Assembly (NCBI RefSeq): GCF_025642255.1 | Contig: NZ_CP106759.1 | Span: 2,073,501-2,137,500 of the forward strand | Source of the DNA: Stenotrophomonas maltophilia | GTDB lineage: Bacteria; Pseudomonadota; Gammaproteobacteria; Xanthomonadales; Xanthomonadaceae | DNA: 64,000 nt | Direction of reading: 5' to 3' | Shown: positions 1 through 8,328 of the stretch, piece after piece | Numbering within the stretch: position 1 is the stretch's first letter | Layout of the letters: every line of letters starts with the position of its first letter | The notes under the pieces: generated by a model | The model's input: only the letters and a program-made list of their open reading frames with translations | The model's database searches: none | What the model was told of the DNA's origin: nothing | Program-made: the position numbers and the translations under genes

Positions 1-243
1 TCAGCGACGTCATTGAGAAGGTGGGGATCAGTCAGCGTATGCATATGTTGGCAGGCGGGCACAGTGATGCATCATCCCATGAAACCGCCATCGCAAGCCG
101 GCTCCGTTCAGAAGGGGGCGTCCAAAGCGGGCAAACGGGCGATGAGCCCGCAGCCGCGAGCATGCGCCTGCTTCATTGACAAGTGAATGGCCGCAATCCC
201 TAATCGGGCGGCAGATCGCCGTCCGCCTATCGACCCCTTCATC
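1..243. other. Left edge, no gene assigned
   Basis: I find no gene I can support here. On the minus strand an ATG at position 44 opens a frame (reads MHTLTDPHLLNDVA) that stays open to the window edge and could be the start of a divergent gene, but no purine-rich ribosome site precedes it. AraC proteins of the type that follows are often divergent from a transporter, which is the only contextual support. Confidence 0.25.
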
Positions 244-1095
244 ATGTCCAGAGTATCCACCACTGATTTCGCAGCGCACGCGAGCGTCGACAGCCTTCAC
301 CAGGCAGTTGTAGCCGTTACTGCCGCTTCGGTGGCGCGGGACTGGGAAAATGAGCGCCACCAGCACCGCAAGGCACAGCTGATCTATTCGGTTCGCGGCG
401 TCTTGACCTGTGAGGTGGAAGATGGCGTCTGGATCGTTCCTCCGCAGTGCGCAGTCTGGATACCGGGCGACCTTCCCCACTCGGCAAGGGGAGCGGGACA
501 CACAGAATGCTACTGCCTGTTTGTCGAGCCGGAGGCCGCACCGGACCTCCCAACGTTCTGCTGTACCGTTGCGGTTTCGCCATTGCTGCGCGAACTGCTG
601 TTGAAGGCGGCTGATTTTCCTGAGCAGTATGCAGCTGGAGGCAAGGAGGAGCGCCTCATTGCCACATTGCTCGACCAGCTGGCAGAGGCCCCGGTTGAAG
701 ATCTGCATCTGCCGATGCCGCGCGATGCAAGACTCCGTCGCCTGGCCGAGTGCCTGCTGGTCGACCCGACCGACAAGACCCCGAAGGGCGTATGGGCGAG
801 CCGCGTCGGCATGAGCGAGCGCAGCATGAGCCGCCTCCTGCAGGACGAGATCGGCATGGGCTTTGGGCGTTGGCGCCGGCAGCTGCACGTCATCCTTGCG
901 CTCCAACGTCTGGCCCAAGGTGAAAGCGTTCAAACGATCGCACTGGATCTGGGGTACGGCAGTGCAAGCGGCTTTGTAACCATGTTTCGCAAGGCGATGG
1001 GAAAGCCACCTGGGCGCTACCTTTCAGAACGCTCCATGCTGGCGCCGCAGATCGCGCCGCCCACAATCACCTTGCCCGGCCATCTGCCGGGCTGA
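244..1095 (+). CDS. AraC-family transcriptional regulator (cupin + HTH)
   Basis: Predicted 283-residue cytoplasmic DNA-binding regulator. The N-terminal half has the hydrophobic/His pattern of an AraC cupin sensor domain (HQHRKAQLIYSVRG, then a WIVPPQCAVWIPGDLPH stretch), as in the NimR/YeaM subgroup. The C-terminal ~100 residues form the double helix-turn-helix, with GMSERSMSRLLQDEIGMGF as the first and LDLGYGSASGFVTMFRKAMG as the second HTH. The start at 244 is preferred over the GTG/ATG at 187 because the cupin begins shortly after it and the upstream residues are low-complexity. The gene sits 209 bp ahead of a TonB receptor in the same direction, but the subgroup is not typically siderophore-linked, so its target is unknown. 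Confidence 0.85.
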   Translation: MSRVSTTDFAAHASVDSLHQAVVAVTAASVARDWENERHQHRKAQLIYSVRGVLTCEVEDGVWIVPPQCAVWIPGDLPHSARGAGHTECYCLFVEPEAAPDLPTFCCTVAVSPLLRELLLKAADFPEQYAAGGKEERLIATLLDQLAEAPVEDLHLPMPRDARLRRLAECLLVDPTDKTPKGVWASRVGMSERSMSRLLQDEIGMGFGRWRRQLHVILALQRLAQGESVQTIALDLGYGSASGFVTMFRKAMGKPPGRYLSERSMLAPQIAPPTITLPGHLPG

Positions 1096-1178
1096 ACGGG
1101 CTGGCCAGCTCCCGCCCCCCCCCTGGCCTGCTCCACCTCCGGCCCGGTTCGACCTCGCTCCTTCGTGTAGCCGACTCT

Positions 1179-1206
1179 CGCCTGCCGCCTGCCGCCTGCC
1201 GCCGCC
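1179..1206. repeat. Short tandem repeat (CGCCTGC)x3
   Basis: Three perfect copies of the 7-mer CGCCTGC followed by CGCCGCC lie in the 209-bp gap between the AraC gene and the TonB receptor. A C-run (about 1116-1124) lies just upstream. Simple repeats of this kind can vary in copy number; no function is evident. Confidence 0.6.
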
Positions 1207-1287
1207 GACCTGGCCTGACTGAACAATAGTCTGGCCTGGGTTCGCCAGTATTCCCCTGGAATTCGTTGTTAAATGTGCCGCCCAAAC

Positions 1288-1306
1288 GCGAATGACTATT
1301 ATTTAT
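1288..1306 (+). promoter_or_regulatory. Fur-box-like site
   Basis: GCGAATGACTATTATTTAT matches the 19-bp Fur consensus GATAATGATAATCATTATC at 11 of 19 positions and is the most AT-rich stretch in this intergenic region. It lies at the 5' end of a siderophore-receptor gene, the expected place for iron repression. It overlaps the ATG at 1305, which is awkward and suggests that translation may begin further downstream. Confidence 0.4.
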
Positions 1307-3611
1307 GACTGGCCAGCAGAGCGCCGATGCTCCCCATTACCCGATCAACGTGCTTGCCGGTGCGGATGGGAATTCTGCTCTGGAGTACAGGCGCGGGCGC
1401 CCGAGGGACGCCCGATACGCTGGTCTGACCGTGGCAGTTGCATGGGCCCTGCTGGGCGCGCCGACCGCATTTGCAGGCGAATCCGTTCCGTCCGATCACG
1501 CGGACGAAAGGACAGCGCGGGAAGAGACCGCGTTACCCACGGTCACAGTGCTGGCTCACAAGGACAAGTCGGCCACAGAGGACACAGGATCGTATACGAC
1601 GCGGGAGTCCTCTGCCGCCACGCGCATGCCGCTGTCGCTCAAGCAGACGCCGCAGGCACTGACTGTACTGACGCGTCAGCGCATGGATGACCAGCACCTG
1701 GACTCGGTGCAGGCAGCGCTGGAGAGCACGTCCGGAATCGCCACGTACCAGTCGGACAGTGAGCGTACCAGCTTCTATGCGCGAGGCTTCCTGATCAATA
1801 ACATCCAGTACAACGGCATACCCACGGTGGTCGGCAGCACCGTCAATGGAAGTGGAATCGGCGCTGTTGATACAGCCTTCTACGACCGCGTGGAAGTCGT
1901 GCGTGGTGCATCGGGCCTGCTGACAGGTACCGGCAACCCCTCAGCCGCGATCAATCTTGTGCGCAAACGACCGACACGTGATTTCTCGGCGAGCGCTTCG
2001 CTGGGGGCTGGCAGCTGGGAGACCTATCGGAGCGTCGGCGACATCTCCACACCGCTGACCGCGGACGGTCGGATCCGGTCGCGACTGGTGGGGACATACC
2101 AGGACGGACATAGCTACCTTGATGGTTACAGGCCGCAGAGGAAGTCGCTATATGGCGTCATCGAGGCCGATCTGACCGCCGACACGACCTTCCGCCTGGG
2201 GTACGAATACCAGGACATCACGCCGAAGGGATCGACCTGGGGAGGCCTGCCACTTTGGTTCAGCGATGGTACGCAAGCGGAGTATCCGCGCTCCAGGAAC
2301 TACGCGCAGGACTGGAGCTACTGGGACAACACCCTCAAGACGGCCTTCGCCGAAATCGAGCATCTCTTCGGAAACGGCTGGAAGTTCCAGGCCACCGCGA
2401 ATCAATATCGGACCGAGCATGCCGCCGAGCTCCTTGGCCTGATCGGCCGACCTGATCGTGCCACAGGCCTGGGCGTGTTCCCCAACGGGGCCTATCCGGT
2501 AGCGCTGGCGTCCGAGGGGCGCAGTCGCCAGAACACGTTCGACGTCATGGCCGGTGGCCCCTTCCAGCTGTTTGGCCGACAGCACGATCTGGTCGTCGGC
2601 GCCACCCGCTCTCGGCGCAACGCATATCAGGAGGACGTCGCCCCCTTCTATGCAGGCATCTGGCCGGTGAACGTGTATGAGTTGAGCCCCTCATTCCGCA
2701 GGCCTGACTTCGATGCGATGTCCACAACGCCGACGCGAACCCGAATCAAGCAAGGTGGCGTCTACAGCGCGGCGCGACTCTCGCTGGCTGAACCACTGAA
2801 GCTGATCGTCGGGGGGCGCCTCAGTACCTATGAAATCGACGATGCGGCCGGTGGAGCACCGGTGCACTACAGAAAAAGTGGCGAGTTCACCCCGTACGCC
2901 GGCCTGATCTACGACATCAACGCGACGTACTCGGTCTACGCCAGCCACACAGGAGTGTTCAACCCCCAGACCGAGTATCGGGACAGCAACGGTAACGTGC
3001 TGACCCCTTCAAAAGGCAGAACAAGCGAAATCGGGCTGAAGGCAGGGCTTCTTGACGGGCGCTTGACTGCATCGATTGCCCTCTTCCACACCGAACTGGA
3101 CAACGCCGCGCAATCGGTCGCCGGCACCTACACACCCAGCGGAGCGCAGGCTTACCGCGGCGCCGACGGGACCAGGTCTCGCGGTGTCGAGCTGGATCTT
3201 CAGGGAGAGCTGTCCCGTGGATGGAACGTCTACGCGGGTGTCGCGCACTTCACTGCGAAGGACGGTGCCCACGAGCGCTTGAACACGCAGTTGCCCCGCA
3301 CCACAGCGCAGCTTTTCACGACCTATCGGTTGCCGGGCCAATGGGACCGCTTGACGCTGGGCGGCGGCTTCAAATGGCAAAGCCGCTTCTACAACGCGCC
3401 CAACACAGGAACCAGTTCCCTGGGTGGAGAACAGGGATCCTATGCACTTCTCTCGGTAATGGGTCGCTACTCCATCACGGACAAATCCAGTGTGGCTATC
3501 AACGTCAACAACGTCCTGGACAGGAAGTACGCGCTTCAGAAGGGAGATTTCGACACCGTCGGCTATGGCGCGCCGCGCAATGTGATGGTGACGCTGGACT
3601 ACAGATACTGA
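1305..3611 (+). CDS. TonB-dependent siderophore receptor
   Basis: Outer-membrane gated channel of 768 residues, FpvA/FhuE-like: plug domain with LPTVTVLAHKDK as the TonB-box region, then PLSLKQTPQALTVLTRQRM and RVEVVRGASGLLTGTGNPS, both hallmarks of siderophore receptors, followed by a 22-strand barrel ending in an aromatic residue (DYRY). The signal peptide is probably the hydrophobic stretch around residues 38-57 (cleaved after AFA), so the n-region is unusually long if ATG 1305 is used. A GTG at 1350 in the same frame is an alternative start that would also clear the Fur-box-like site. Two small genes follow closely and probably belong to the same transcript. Ligand unknown. Confidence 0.9.
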   Translation: MTGQQSADAPHYPINVLAGADGNSALEYRRGRPRDARYAGLTVAVAWALLGAPTAFAGESVPSDHADERTAREETALPTVTVLAHKDKSATEDTGSYTTRESSAATRMPLSLKQTPQALTVLTRQRMDDQHLDSVQAALESTSGIATYQSDSERTSFYARGFLINNIQYNGIPTVVGSTVNGSGIGAVDTAFYDRVEVVRGASGLLTGTGNPSAAINLVRKRPTRDFSASASLGAGSWETYRSVGDISTPLTADGRIRSRLVGTYQDGHSYLDGYRPQRKSLYGVIEADLTADTTFRLGYEYQDITPKGSTWGGLPLWFSDGTQAEYPRSRNYAQDWSYWDNTLKTAFAEIEHLFGNGWKFQATANQYRTEHAAELLGLIGRPDRATGLGVFPNGAYPVALASEGRSRQNTFDVMAGGPFQLFGRQHDLVVGATRSRRNAYQEDVAPFYAGIWPVNVYELSPSFRRPDFDAMSTTPTRTRIKQGGVYSAARLSLAEPLKLIVGGRLSTYEIDDAAGGAPVHYRKSGEFTPYAGLIYDINATYSVYASHTGVFNPQTEYRDSNGNVLTPSKGRTSEIGLKAGLLDGRLTASIALFHTELDNAAQSVAGTYTPSGAQAYRGADGTRSRGVELDLQGELSRGWNVYAGVAHFTAKDGAHERLNTQLPRTTAQLFTTYRLPGQWDRLTLGGGFKWQSRFYNAPNTGTSSLGGEQGSYALLSVMGRYSITDKSSVAINVNNVLDRKYALQKGDFDTVGYGAPRNVMVTLDYRY

Positions 3612-3664
3612 TTCATCACTGTACCCGACAAGATCCATAGAGGCTCATCAGAGAACAATCCGCC

Positions 3665-4126
3665 ATGCCCACTCAGCCCTCCTCGCCCACCGCCCCACCC
3701 CGGCCCGGAAGTGTTCCAGACAAAGTTGCATTGCTGTGGCTGACAACTGCCGCTGGCGCCATTCTCTTTGTCACCTTCCAGCTGTTCTTCTACGTCAACG
3801 ACTTCGCCAGGGCCAAAGGAGCGGCACCGGCGATCACGTTTGATCACGATGCGCTCTGGGCATTTCCCGCCTATTACGGGTGCTGGATAGTGACAGTGCT
3901 TCTCGCACTGTCAAATACCCGAAGATCCTGTTGGATTGCGCTGATACTGGGGAGCGCACTTGTGCTGCTGAATACGCTCGGCGGCGTCTTCGACGGTTTC
4001 AGGGACGGTTGGCACGTCACCTTTTCCGCAATCTTCTTCATCACGCTGCCGGGCCTGTTCGCTGCAGCGACCACCTGGCGACACATCAAACTCAAGGAAG
4101 CCGCCCATGTCGATGAACAGCAGTGA
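3665..4126 (+). CDS. Four-helix inner-membrane protein, unknown function
   Basis: A 153-residue protein with a proline-rich N-terminus and four predicted membrane helices (about residues 22-44, 64-80, 88-106 and 117-136). It lies 53 bp behind the siderophore receptor and overlaps the next gene by 20 bp, so the three look co-transcribed. Small membrane proteins next to siderophore receptors are common in this group, but I do not recognise the family. The basic tail TWRHIKLKEAAHVDEQQ is likely cytoplasmic. Confidence 0.7.
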   Translation: MPTQPSSPTAPPRPGSVPDKVALLWLTTAAGAILFVTFQLFFYVNDFARAKGAAPAITFDHDALWAFPAYYGCWIVTVLLALSNTRRSCWIALILGSALVLLNTLGGVFDGFRDGWHVTFSAIFFITLPGLFAAATTWRHIKLKEAAHVDEQQ

Positions 4127-4505
4127 TTTTCCCCTGGTCTGGATGGACCTCGCGCAAGGCCCCGAACACGAACATCAGGATGACTTCGACGCATTCGAGG
4201 AAAATCTGCGCCGGGGGGAGCCCTTCGTACTTCTCACTGATACGGCGCCATCGGAGGAGCATGACCACTCGCCAGCGGAGAAGAAACGCATGGCGCTGTG
4301 GATGAAGCAGCACAAGGCCGAGCTTCGCAGGCTGGTTCTGGCGATGGTCCTGGTCGAGCCCAATCCGGCCAAGCGCGTCGCCTACAAGGCGTTCTCGGTA
4401 CCCTTTTCCAAGTTCTGGGGCTACCCTCTCCACATTGTCACCTCACGCGAGAAGGCAATAGAAGTGGCGAGGAATCTGCTGTCTCAATTAAACGAGACGC
4501 CCTGA
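4107..4505 (+). CDS. Small cytoplasmic protein of unknown function
   Basis: A 132-residue soluble, charged protein. The start at 4107 has AAGGAAG six bases upstream and overlaps the preceding gene by 20 bp; ATG 4113 is an alternative. The N-terminal half is acidic and His-rich (GPEHEHQDDFDAFEENL, then SEEHDHSPAEKKR), the C-terminal half basic and amphipathic. It could bind a metal, but no known fold is recognised. Its position as third gene of a receptor operon suggests an accessory role in iron or ligand handling; this is inference only. Confidence 0.7.
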   Translation: MSMNSSDFPLVWMDLAQGPEHEHQDDFDAFEENLRRGEPFVLLTDTAPSEEHDHSPAEKKRMALWMKQHKAELRRLVLAMVLVEPNPAKRVAYKAFSVPFSKFWGYPLHIVTSREKAIEVARNLLSQLNETP

Positions 4506-4604
4506 GCCGCCTTCGTTGGGCGCTGTACCTGCGGCGCCTCAGCGCTCCTGACAGCATGCCTCCGAGTTCTTCAATGGAAGGTCCTGCTGAGCGCGCGAGG
4601 CCGA

Positions 4605-5732
4605 TCAGAAGTAGAAACCGAGGTTCAGATTCAACCGAGAATGCCAGCGCGAAGGGCCTCCCTCGCTGATGCCGATGCCGTCGCCGCCGGCAAACCACAT
4701 GTTGCGGCCGGCGATCCAATCGACATAGGTGAGCATGACGCCCTTCTGCAGGCTGCAACCGGTCACGTTCTGCCACGAGTTGCGTAGGCCCGCGCGGTGC
4801 CCGACCGGGCGGGTCATGCTGAGGTTGTTATAGCAGGTGATGTCATCCAGCCAGCCCTTCTGGCCGAACGAATAGGCGATGTTGGCGCTTGGCACATCCG
4901 CCTGCGCTGCAACCTGGAAGGGGGATTGGAACGCCGACATTGCGATGCGATCTCCGGGCACGTCATACCGGTACCGCGCCCACTGCAACTGCGCGGTCCA
5001 GCCATCGCGCGTCCACTGTGCATGCAGAGCTGCACCCTGGTGACCGTAATGGCGTCGTGTCTGTGTGTTCTGCACTTTGCCGGCGAACGCGGATGCGCCC
5101 AGCAGCAGGTCCCCGCCAGCCCAGTCGCGCGCATTCTCCACGCGTGCATGCAGCCGTTGCCGCTCGCGATACGGCAACGCCTCGGTCTGCGCGACATCGA
5201 AGGAGTAGCGATCGTAGCGAGCACCCGATCCGTATTCGTCTCCGGAGAACCAGCCGAGATGCCAGGTTGTGCTGCCGCTGCGGTGAATCACTACAAGGCC
5301 CGGATCGTAATCATCCTCGATGCCCAGGTAGTAGCCGGAGCCGAACCAGAAACTCTGCGAAACGGTAGGGAGCAGCCCGAATGGGACTTGCTGGATACCT
5401 CCCTTCAGCTGGGTAGCATCGGAGAACTGCCAGCCCGCGTAGGCGTGATGCACAGCGTCGAAACCATCGTACCAGCGGTATTGGGCAGAGAAGGAAAACG
5501 GCCCGGTCCCAGCGTCGAGGTCTGCACGCAGCAGTTCAAGCTGGAGGCGGCTGGTCGCGCCGTAGTCGAGCCAGCCGTAGTTGAACCTTACCGCGCCGCC
5601 CGGCTCGAAGTAAGCGCCGCCGTTTTGATCGCGTTCCGATGCCTCCGCTGTCAGCGAAGCGCTGACGAGCACGGCAGCGGCAATAGAGGAAATGGCTCTC
5701 ACGTTGGGGTTACTTGCCTCCCTGTTCCGCAT
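4605..5732 (-). CDS. Outer-membrane beta-barrel (porin-like) protein
   Basis: A 375-residue protein with a signal-peptide-like stretch (AISSIAAAVLVSASLTAEA, about residues 13-31) and alternating aromatic/polar strands such as RFNYGWLDYG, FSFSAQYRWYDGFDAVHHAYAGWQF and WHLGWFSGDEYGSG, ending in the aromatic FYF that outer-membrane assembly requires. It resembles the phosphate-selective-porin-like barrels in overall organisation (short N-terminus, tall strands) but no solute can be named. No strong ribosome site precedes ATG 5732; a GTG 11 codons in has a GGGAGG somewhat far upstream. It stands alone, facing the receptor operon tail to tail. Confidence 0.75.
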   Translation of the reverse strand: MRNREASNPNVRAISSIAAAVLVSASLTAEASERDQNGGAYFEPGGAVRFNYGWLDYGATSRLQLELLRADLDAGTGPFSFSAQYRWYDGFDAVHHAYAGWQFSDATQLKGGIQQVPFGLLPTVSQSFWFGSGYYLGIEDDYDPGLVVIHRSGSTTWHLGWFSGDEYGSGARYDRYSFDVAQTEALPYRERQRLHARVENARDWAGGDLLLGASAFAGKVQNTQTRRHYGHQGAALHAQWTRDGWTAQLQWARYRYDVPGDRIAMSAFQSPFQVAAQADVPSANIAYSFGQKGWLDDITCYNNLSMTRPVGHRAGLRNSWQNVTGCSLQKGVMLTYVDWIAGRNMWFAGGDGIGISEGGPSRWHSRLNLNLGFYF

Positions 5733-5878
5733 GTGAAAGCGCGCAAGTGTAATGTCGCGGGCAGTGAAGAAGGCGTTGGTCGATGGTCGGCGCGGTGCAG
5801 GCCCGCGCCTTCAGGAAATGGCAGAGCCCCCGGCCAGCGGCGGCACGCCATCATCAGGCAGCGGCAACGATCCTCACG

Positions 5879-6865
5879 TCAACGATTGACGTTGACCACG
5901 ACGCGTCCGCGGATGCGTCCTGCCATCAGGGCTTCGGCAGTGGCTACAACCTCTCCCAGGCCGATGTGCTGGGAGATGGCGTCGAGCTTGGCCATATCCA
6001 GGTCCTTGGCAAGCCGTTCCCACGCCACGAGCCGCTCTGCGGTGGGCCGCGTGACGCTGTTGATTCCCAGCAGGCTCACACCGCGCAGGATGAAGGGCGC
6101 CACCGTGGCAGGAAAGTCCATGCCCTGAGCCAGCCCGCACGCGGCCACGGCGCCATCTTCCTTGATGGCGGCACACACATTTGCAAGTGTGTGGCTGCCC
6201 ACCGAGTCAATGGCGGCACTCCACCGCTCCCGCTGAAGTGGCTTGCCTGGCTGGGACAGCACATTGCGATCAATAACCTCGCTGGCACCCAGGGACTTCA
6301 GGTAGTCGGTCTCGTCCAGCCGTCCGGTGGACGCCACGACGTTGTAGCCACGATCGGCCAGCAATGTCACAGCGAAGCTGCCTACGCCCCCGCTCGCTCC
6401 GGTAACCAGCACTTCACCGGCATCCGGAGAAAGGCCATGACGCTCCAGCGCGATCAGACTCAGCATGGCGGTATAGCCGGCCGTTCCGATAGCCATGGCC
6501 TGCTCGGGTTGCATGCCCTTTGGAAGCGGGATCAGCCAGTCGGCGTTGACGCGTGCCAGCTGCGAAAGCCCTCCCCAGTGCCGCTCACCCACGCCCCAGC
6601 CATTGAGAACCACCTGGTCGCCCGGTTGATAGCGCCGGTCCACCGACTCGAGCACAGTGCCGGCCAGGTCGATGCCGGGCACCATCGGAAAGGACCGCAC
6701 CACCGCACCGCCCTGGCCGGTGATTGCCATCGCGTCCTTGTAGTTCAGTGTGCTGTGCGAAACCTGGACGGTGACGTCGCCCTCCGGCAGGGCCGATTCA
6801 GGCACCTGCCTGACGTCGACCTGCAATTCGTTTCCCGTCTTGTCTATGTATACGGCGTTGAACAT
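5879..6865 (-). CDS. acuI: NADPH-dependent acryloyl-CoA reductase-like MDR oxidoreductase
   Basis: A 328-residue zinc-independent medium-chain reductase of the YhdH/AcuI family, which reduces acryloyl-CoA to propionyl-CoA with NADPH. Visible features: the GroES-like N-terminal domain with NYKDAMAITGQGG, the PGIDLAGTV motif, the LNGWGVGERHWGG segment typical of AcuI, and the nucleotide-binding loop VTGASGGVGSFAV around residues 154-166. Length matches the family (about 325). The start is at 6865 because AGGAGGAAGG sits directly upstream; the frame continues 12 codons further without a site. The TetR gene lies just upstream in the same direction, an arrangement like acuR-acuI, so induction by acrylate or another reactive enone is plausible. 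Confidence 0.88.
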   Translation of the reverse strand: MFNAVYIDKTGNELQVDVRQVPESALPEGDVTVQVSHSTLNYKDAMAITGQGGAVVRSFPMVPGIDLAGTVLESVDRRYQPGDQVVLNGWGVGERHWGGLSQLARVNADWLIPLPKGMQPEQAMAIGTAGYTAMLSLIALERHGLSPDAGEVLVTGASGGVGSFAVTLLADRGYNVVASTGRLDETDYLKSLGASEVIDRNVLSQPGKPLQRERWSAAIDSVGSHTLANVCAAIKEDGAVAACGLAQGMDFPATVAPFILRGVSLLGINSVTRPTAERLVAWERLAKDLDMAKLDAISQHIGLGEVVATAEALMAGRIRGRVVVNVNR

Positions 6866-6903
6866 GGCCTTCCTCCTGGGGCAGCGGCAAGGTTGCTGCA
6901 TGA

Positions 6904-6916
6904 TTTAGACTGATCG
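6904..6916 (-). promoter_or_regulatory. Putative TetR (AcuR-like) operator ahead of acuI
   Basis: TTTAGACTGATCG here and TTTAGACCGACCG at 7592-7604, immediately ahead of the TetR gene, agree at 11 of 13 bases and are the only two copies noticed in the area. Their positions in front of both genes fit a self-regulating repressor. Confidence 0.4.
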
Positions 6917-6943
6917 GCTACAAGCCGGCAAAGGAACATGGAC

Positions 6944-7582
6944 TCAGCGGGGCAAGCCCGCCAGGAACGCATTGGCGAAGATCGTGAGCGGCGCAGCGCT
7001 GCGCTCAAGCCGTGCTCGTTGGACAGCTCCCTCCCATCCGATCCAGAAGGCGGTGGCGATCTCGGAGCAGCGCGCGTCGGACGAGAGCTCAGCGCGCCCC
7101 CGGGCCAGTTCAAGGCACGCGGCCAGCCGGGATTCCCATCCGTTGAACACCTCGATCAATCGGGCACGGTAGGCCTGCGGCAATGTCGAGATCTCCTGGC
7201 CAAGGTTGCCGACCAGGCAGCCTCGCCGGAAGTCGAATCGTTCCAGGCCACTGCAGGCGTCGGCGACAAATCCCAGGATCCGCTCAAGCGGATCGCGTTC
7301 TTCGTCCAGCAGATGCCGGTCGAGCTTGCGGCAGAAATACTCGTCGTAGGCCTCGAGCACAGCCAAGCCGTAGGCCTCTTTGCTGTCGAAGTAGTGGTAG
7401 AACGACCCCTTGGGGACACCCAGCTGCCTGACGATTGCGTCGATGCCCGTTGCAGAGAAGCTTCGCTCCGTCAACAACGCGATCCCAGTGCGCACCAGCT
7501 CGCGCCGGGTGTCATCAAAGCCGCGATCCGCCCTCGGCGGGCGCCCCCGGCGGCGCGTAGTCGTAGTGACAGCAGGAGTCAT
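6944..7582 (-). CDS. TetR/AcrR-family repressor, AcuR-like
   Basis: A 212-residue repressor. After a short Arg-rich N-terminus (TTTRRRGRPPRADRGF) comes the HTH: TRRELVRTGIALLTERSFSATGIDAIVRQLGVPKGSFYHYFDSKE, a textbook TetR DNA-binding domain. The C-terminal ligand domain carries the FDFRRGCLVGNLGQE motif of the LmrA/AcuR subgroup, where the Cys may react with electrophiles. Start chosen at ATG 7582 (in-frame ATG 7591 also possible); neither has a clear Shine-Dalgarno site, so the message could be leaderless. It is 78 bp upstream of and parallel to the AcuI-type reductase, its likely target. Confidence 0.88.
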   Translation of the reverse strand: MTPAVTTTTRRRGRPPRADRGFDDTRRELVRTGIALLTERSFSATGIDAIVRQLGVPKGSFYHYFDSKEAYGLAVLEAYDEYFCRKLDRHLLDEERDPLERILGFVADACSGLERFDFRRGCLVGNLGQEISTLPQAYRARLIEVFNGWESRLAACLELARGRAELSSDARCSEIATAFWIGWEGAVQRARLERSAAPLTIFANAFLAGLPR

Positions 7583-7591
7583 GCCGCACAT

Positions 7592-7604
7592 TTTAGACCG
7601 ACCG
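7592..7604 (-). promoter_or_regulatory. Putative TetR autoregulatory operator
   Basis: TTTAGACCGACCG abuts the TetR start codon and is repeated with two changes at 6904-6916 before the reductase gene. A position at the very start of the gene suits autorepression. Confidence 0.4.
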
Positions 7605-7701
7605 TTTTCTAAATTCAAACGGGCAGTTCTGAACCCTCCGGAGCTGCCAGGCTTCGCCATTCTCAGAGCTGGAACCAGCACCCTGCCGATCATGATTGGG
7701 A

Positions 7702-8328
7702 TCATGCGCTCGGCATGTCGGCCGGAGCGAGCACGAGCAACAGTGCTGATGCGAACAGCAGCGCGCCCATCACCCTGTCAATCCAGTTGCGTGCCGCGGT
7801 TGTGTCCAGATGGCGCATCATTGAAACGCCCATCGCGCACCAGAGTGCGAGACAAAGTGCGGAGATCACCGTAAACGCTGCCGCCAGCACAAGGGAGGTC
7901 CGCAGGGGCTCGGCGCCATTGCCGACGACGGCAGTCACCGTCAGCACCAGCACCCAGCTTTTAGGATTGACGAACTGAAAGCAGAACAGCGCCACCACGC
8001 TGCCGTGCCGGACACTGGTCGGCGTGGGCACGTGCTTCTCAGGTGGCCGGAGTGTTTCCAGGACCAGGCGGGCGCCCATCCAGCACAGGTACGCCCCGCC
8101 AGCAAGGGTCATCAGGGCGTACAGGTGCGGCACGGTTTGGAATGCGGTGCTTGCTCCGGCCGCCACGAGCGCCCACATGCCCAATCCTCCGGCAACGATG
8201 GCGGCGATCGCTGGCAGCGCGCTCACGAATCCGGTTCGCGCGGCGATGCGCATGACCAGCAGGTTGTTGGGACCTGGCGTGATGGTGGCAACGGCGATGA
8301 CACCTGCGCCGATCAGGAGGGCGCTCAT
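7702..8328 (-). CDS. LysE-family amino-acid/metabolite exporter
   Basis: A 208-residue inner-membrane exporter with six predicted helices. The family signature near the N-terminus is clear (ATITPGPNNLLVMRIAARTGF, followed by GLGMWALVAAGAS), as is the FVNPKSWVLVLT motif of RhtB/LysE proteins. Length is typical. Its ATG overlaps the stop of the upstream glutathione-transferase-like gene (ATGA), so both are probably translated from one message. Substrate cannot be inferred beyond the family range (amino acids and their derivatives). Confidence 0.9.
   Translation of the reverse strand: MSALLIGAGVIAVATITPGPNNLLVMRIAARTGFVSALPAIAAIVAGGLGMWALVAAGASTAFQTVPHLYALMTLAGGAYLCWMGARLVLETLRPPEKHVPTPTSVRHGSVVALFCFQFVNPKSWVLVLTVTAVVGNGAEPLRTSLVLAAAFTVISALCLALWCAMGVSMMRHLDTTAARNWIDRVMGALLFASALLLVLAPADMPSA

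Noticed and set aside
28..933. 301-codon open frame on the minus strand at the left edge
   Set aside because: Antisense to the AraC regulator whose cupin and HTH motifs are clear; no motif or ribosome site on the opposite strand.
1179..1206. Start of a CRISPR-like or larger tandem array
   Set aside because: Only three copies of a 7-mer without spacers.
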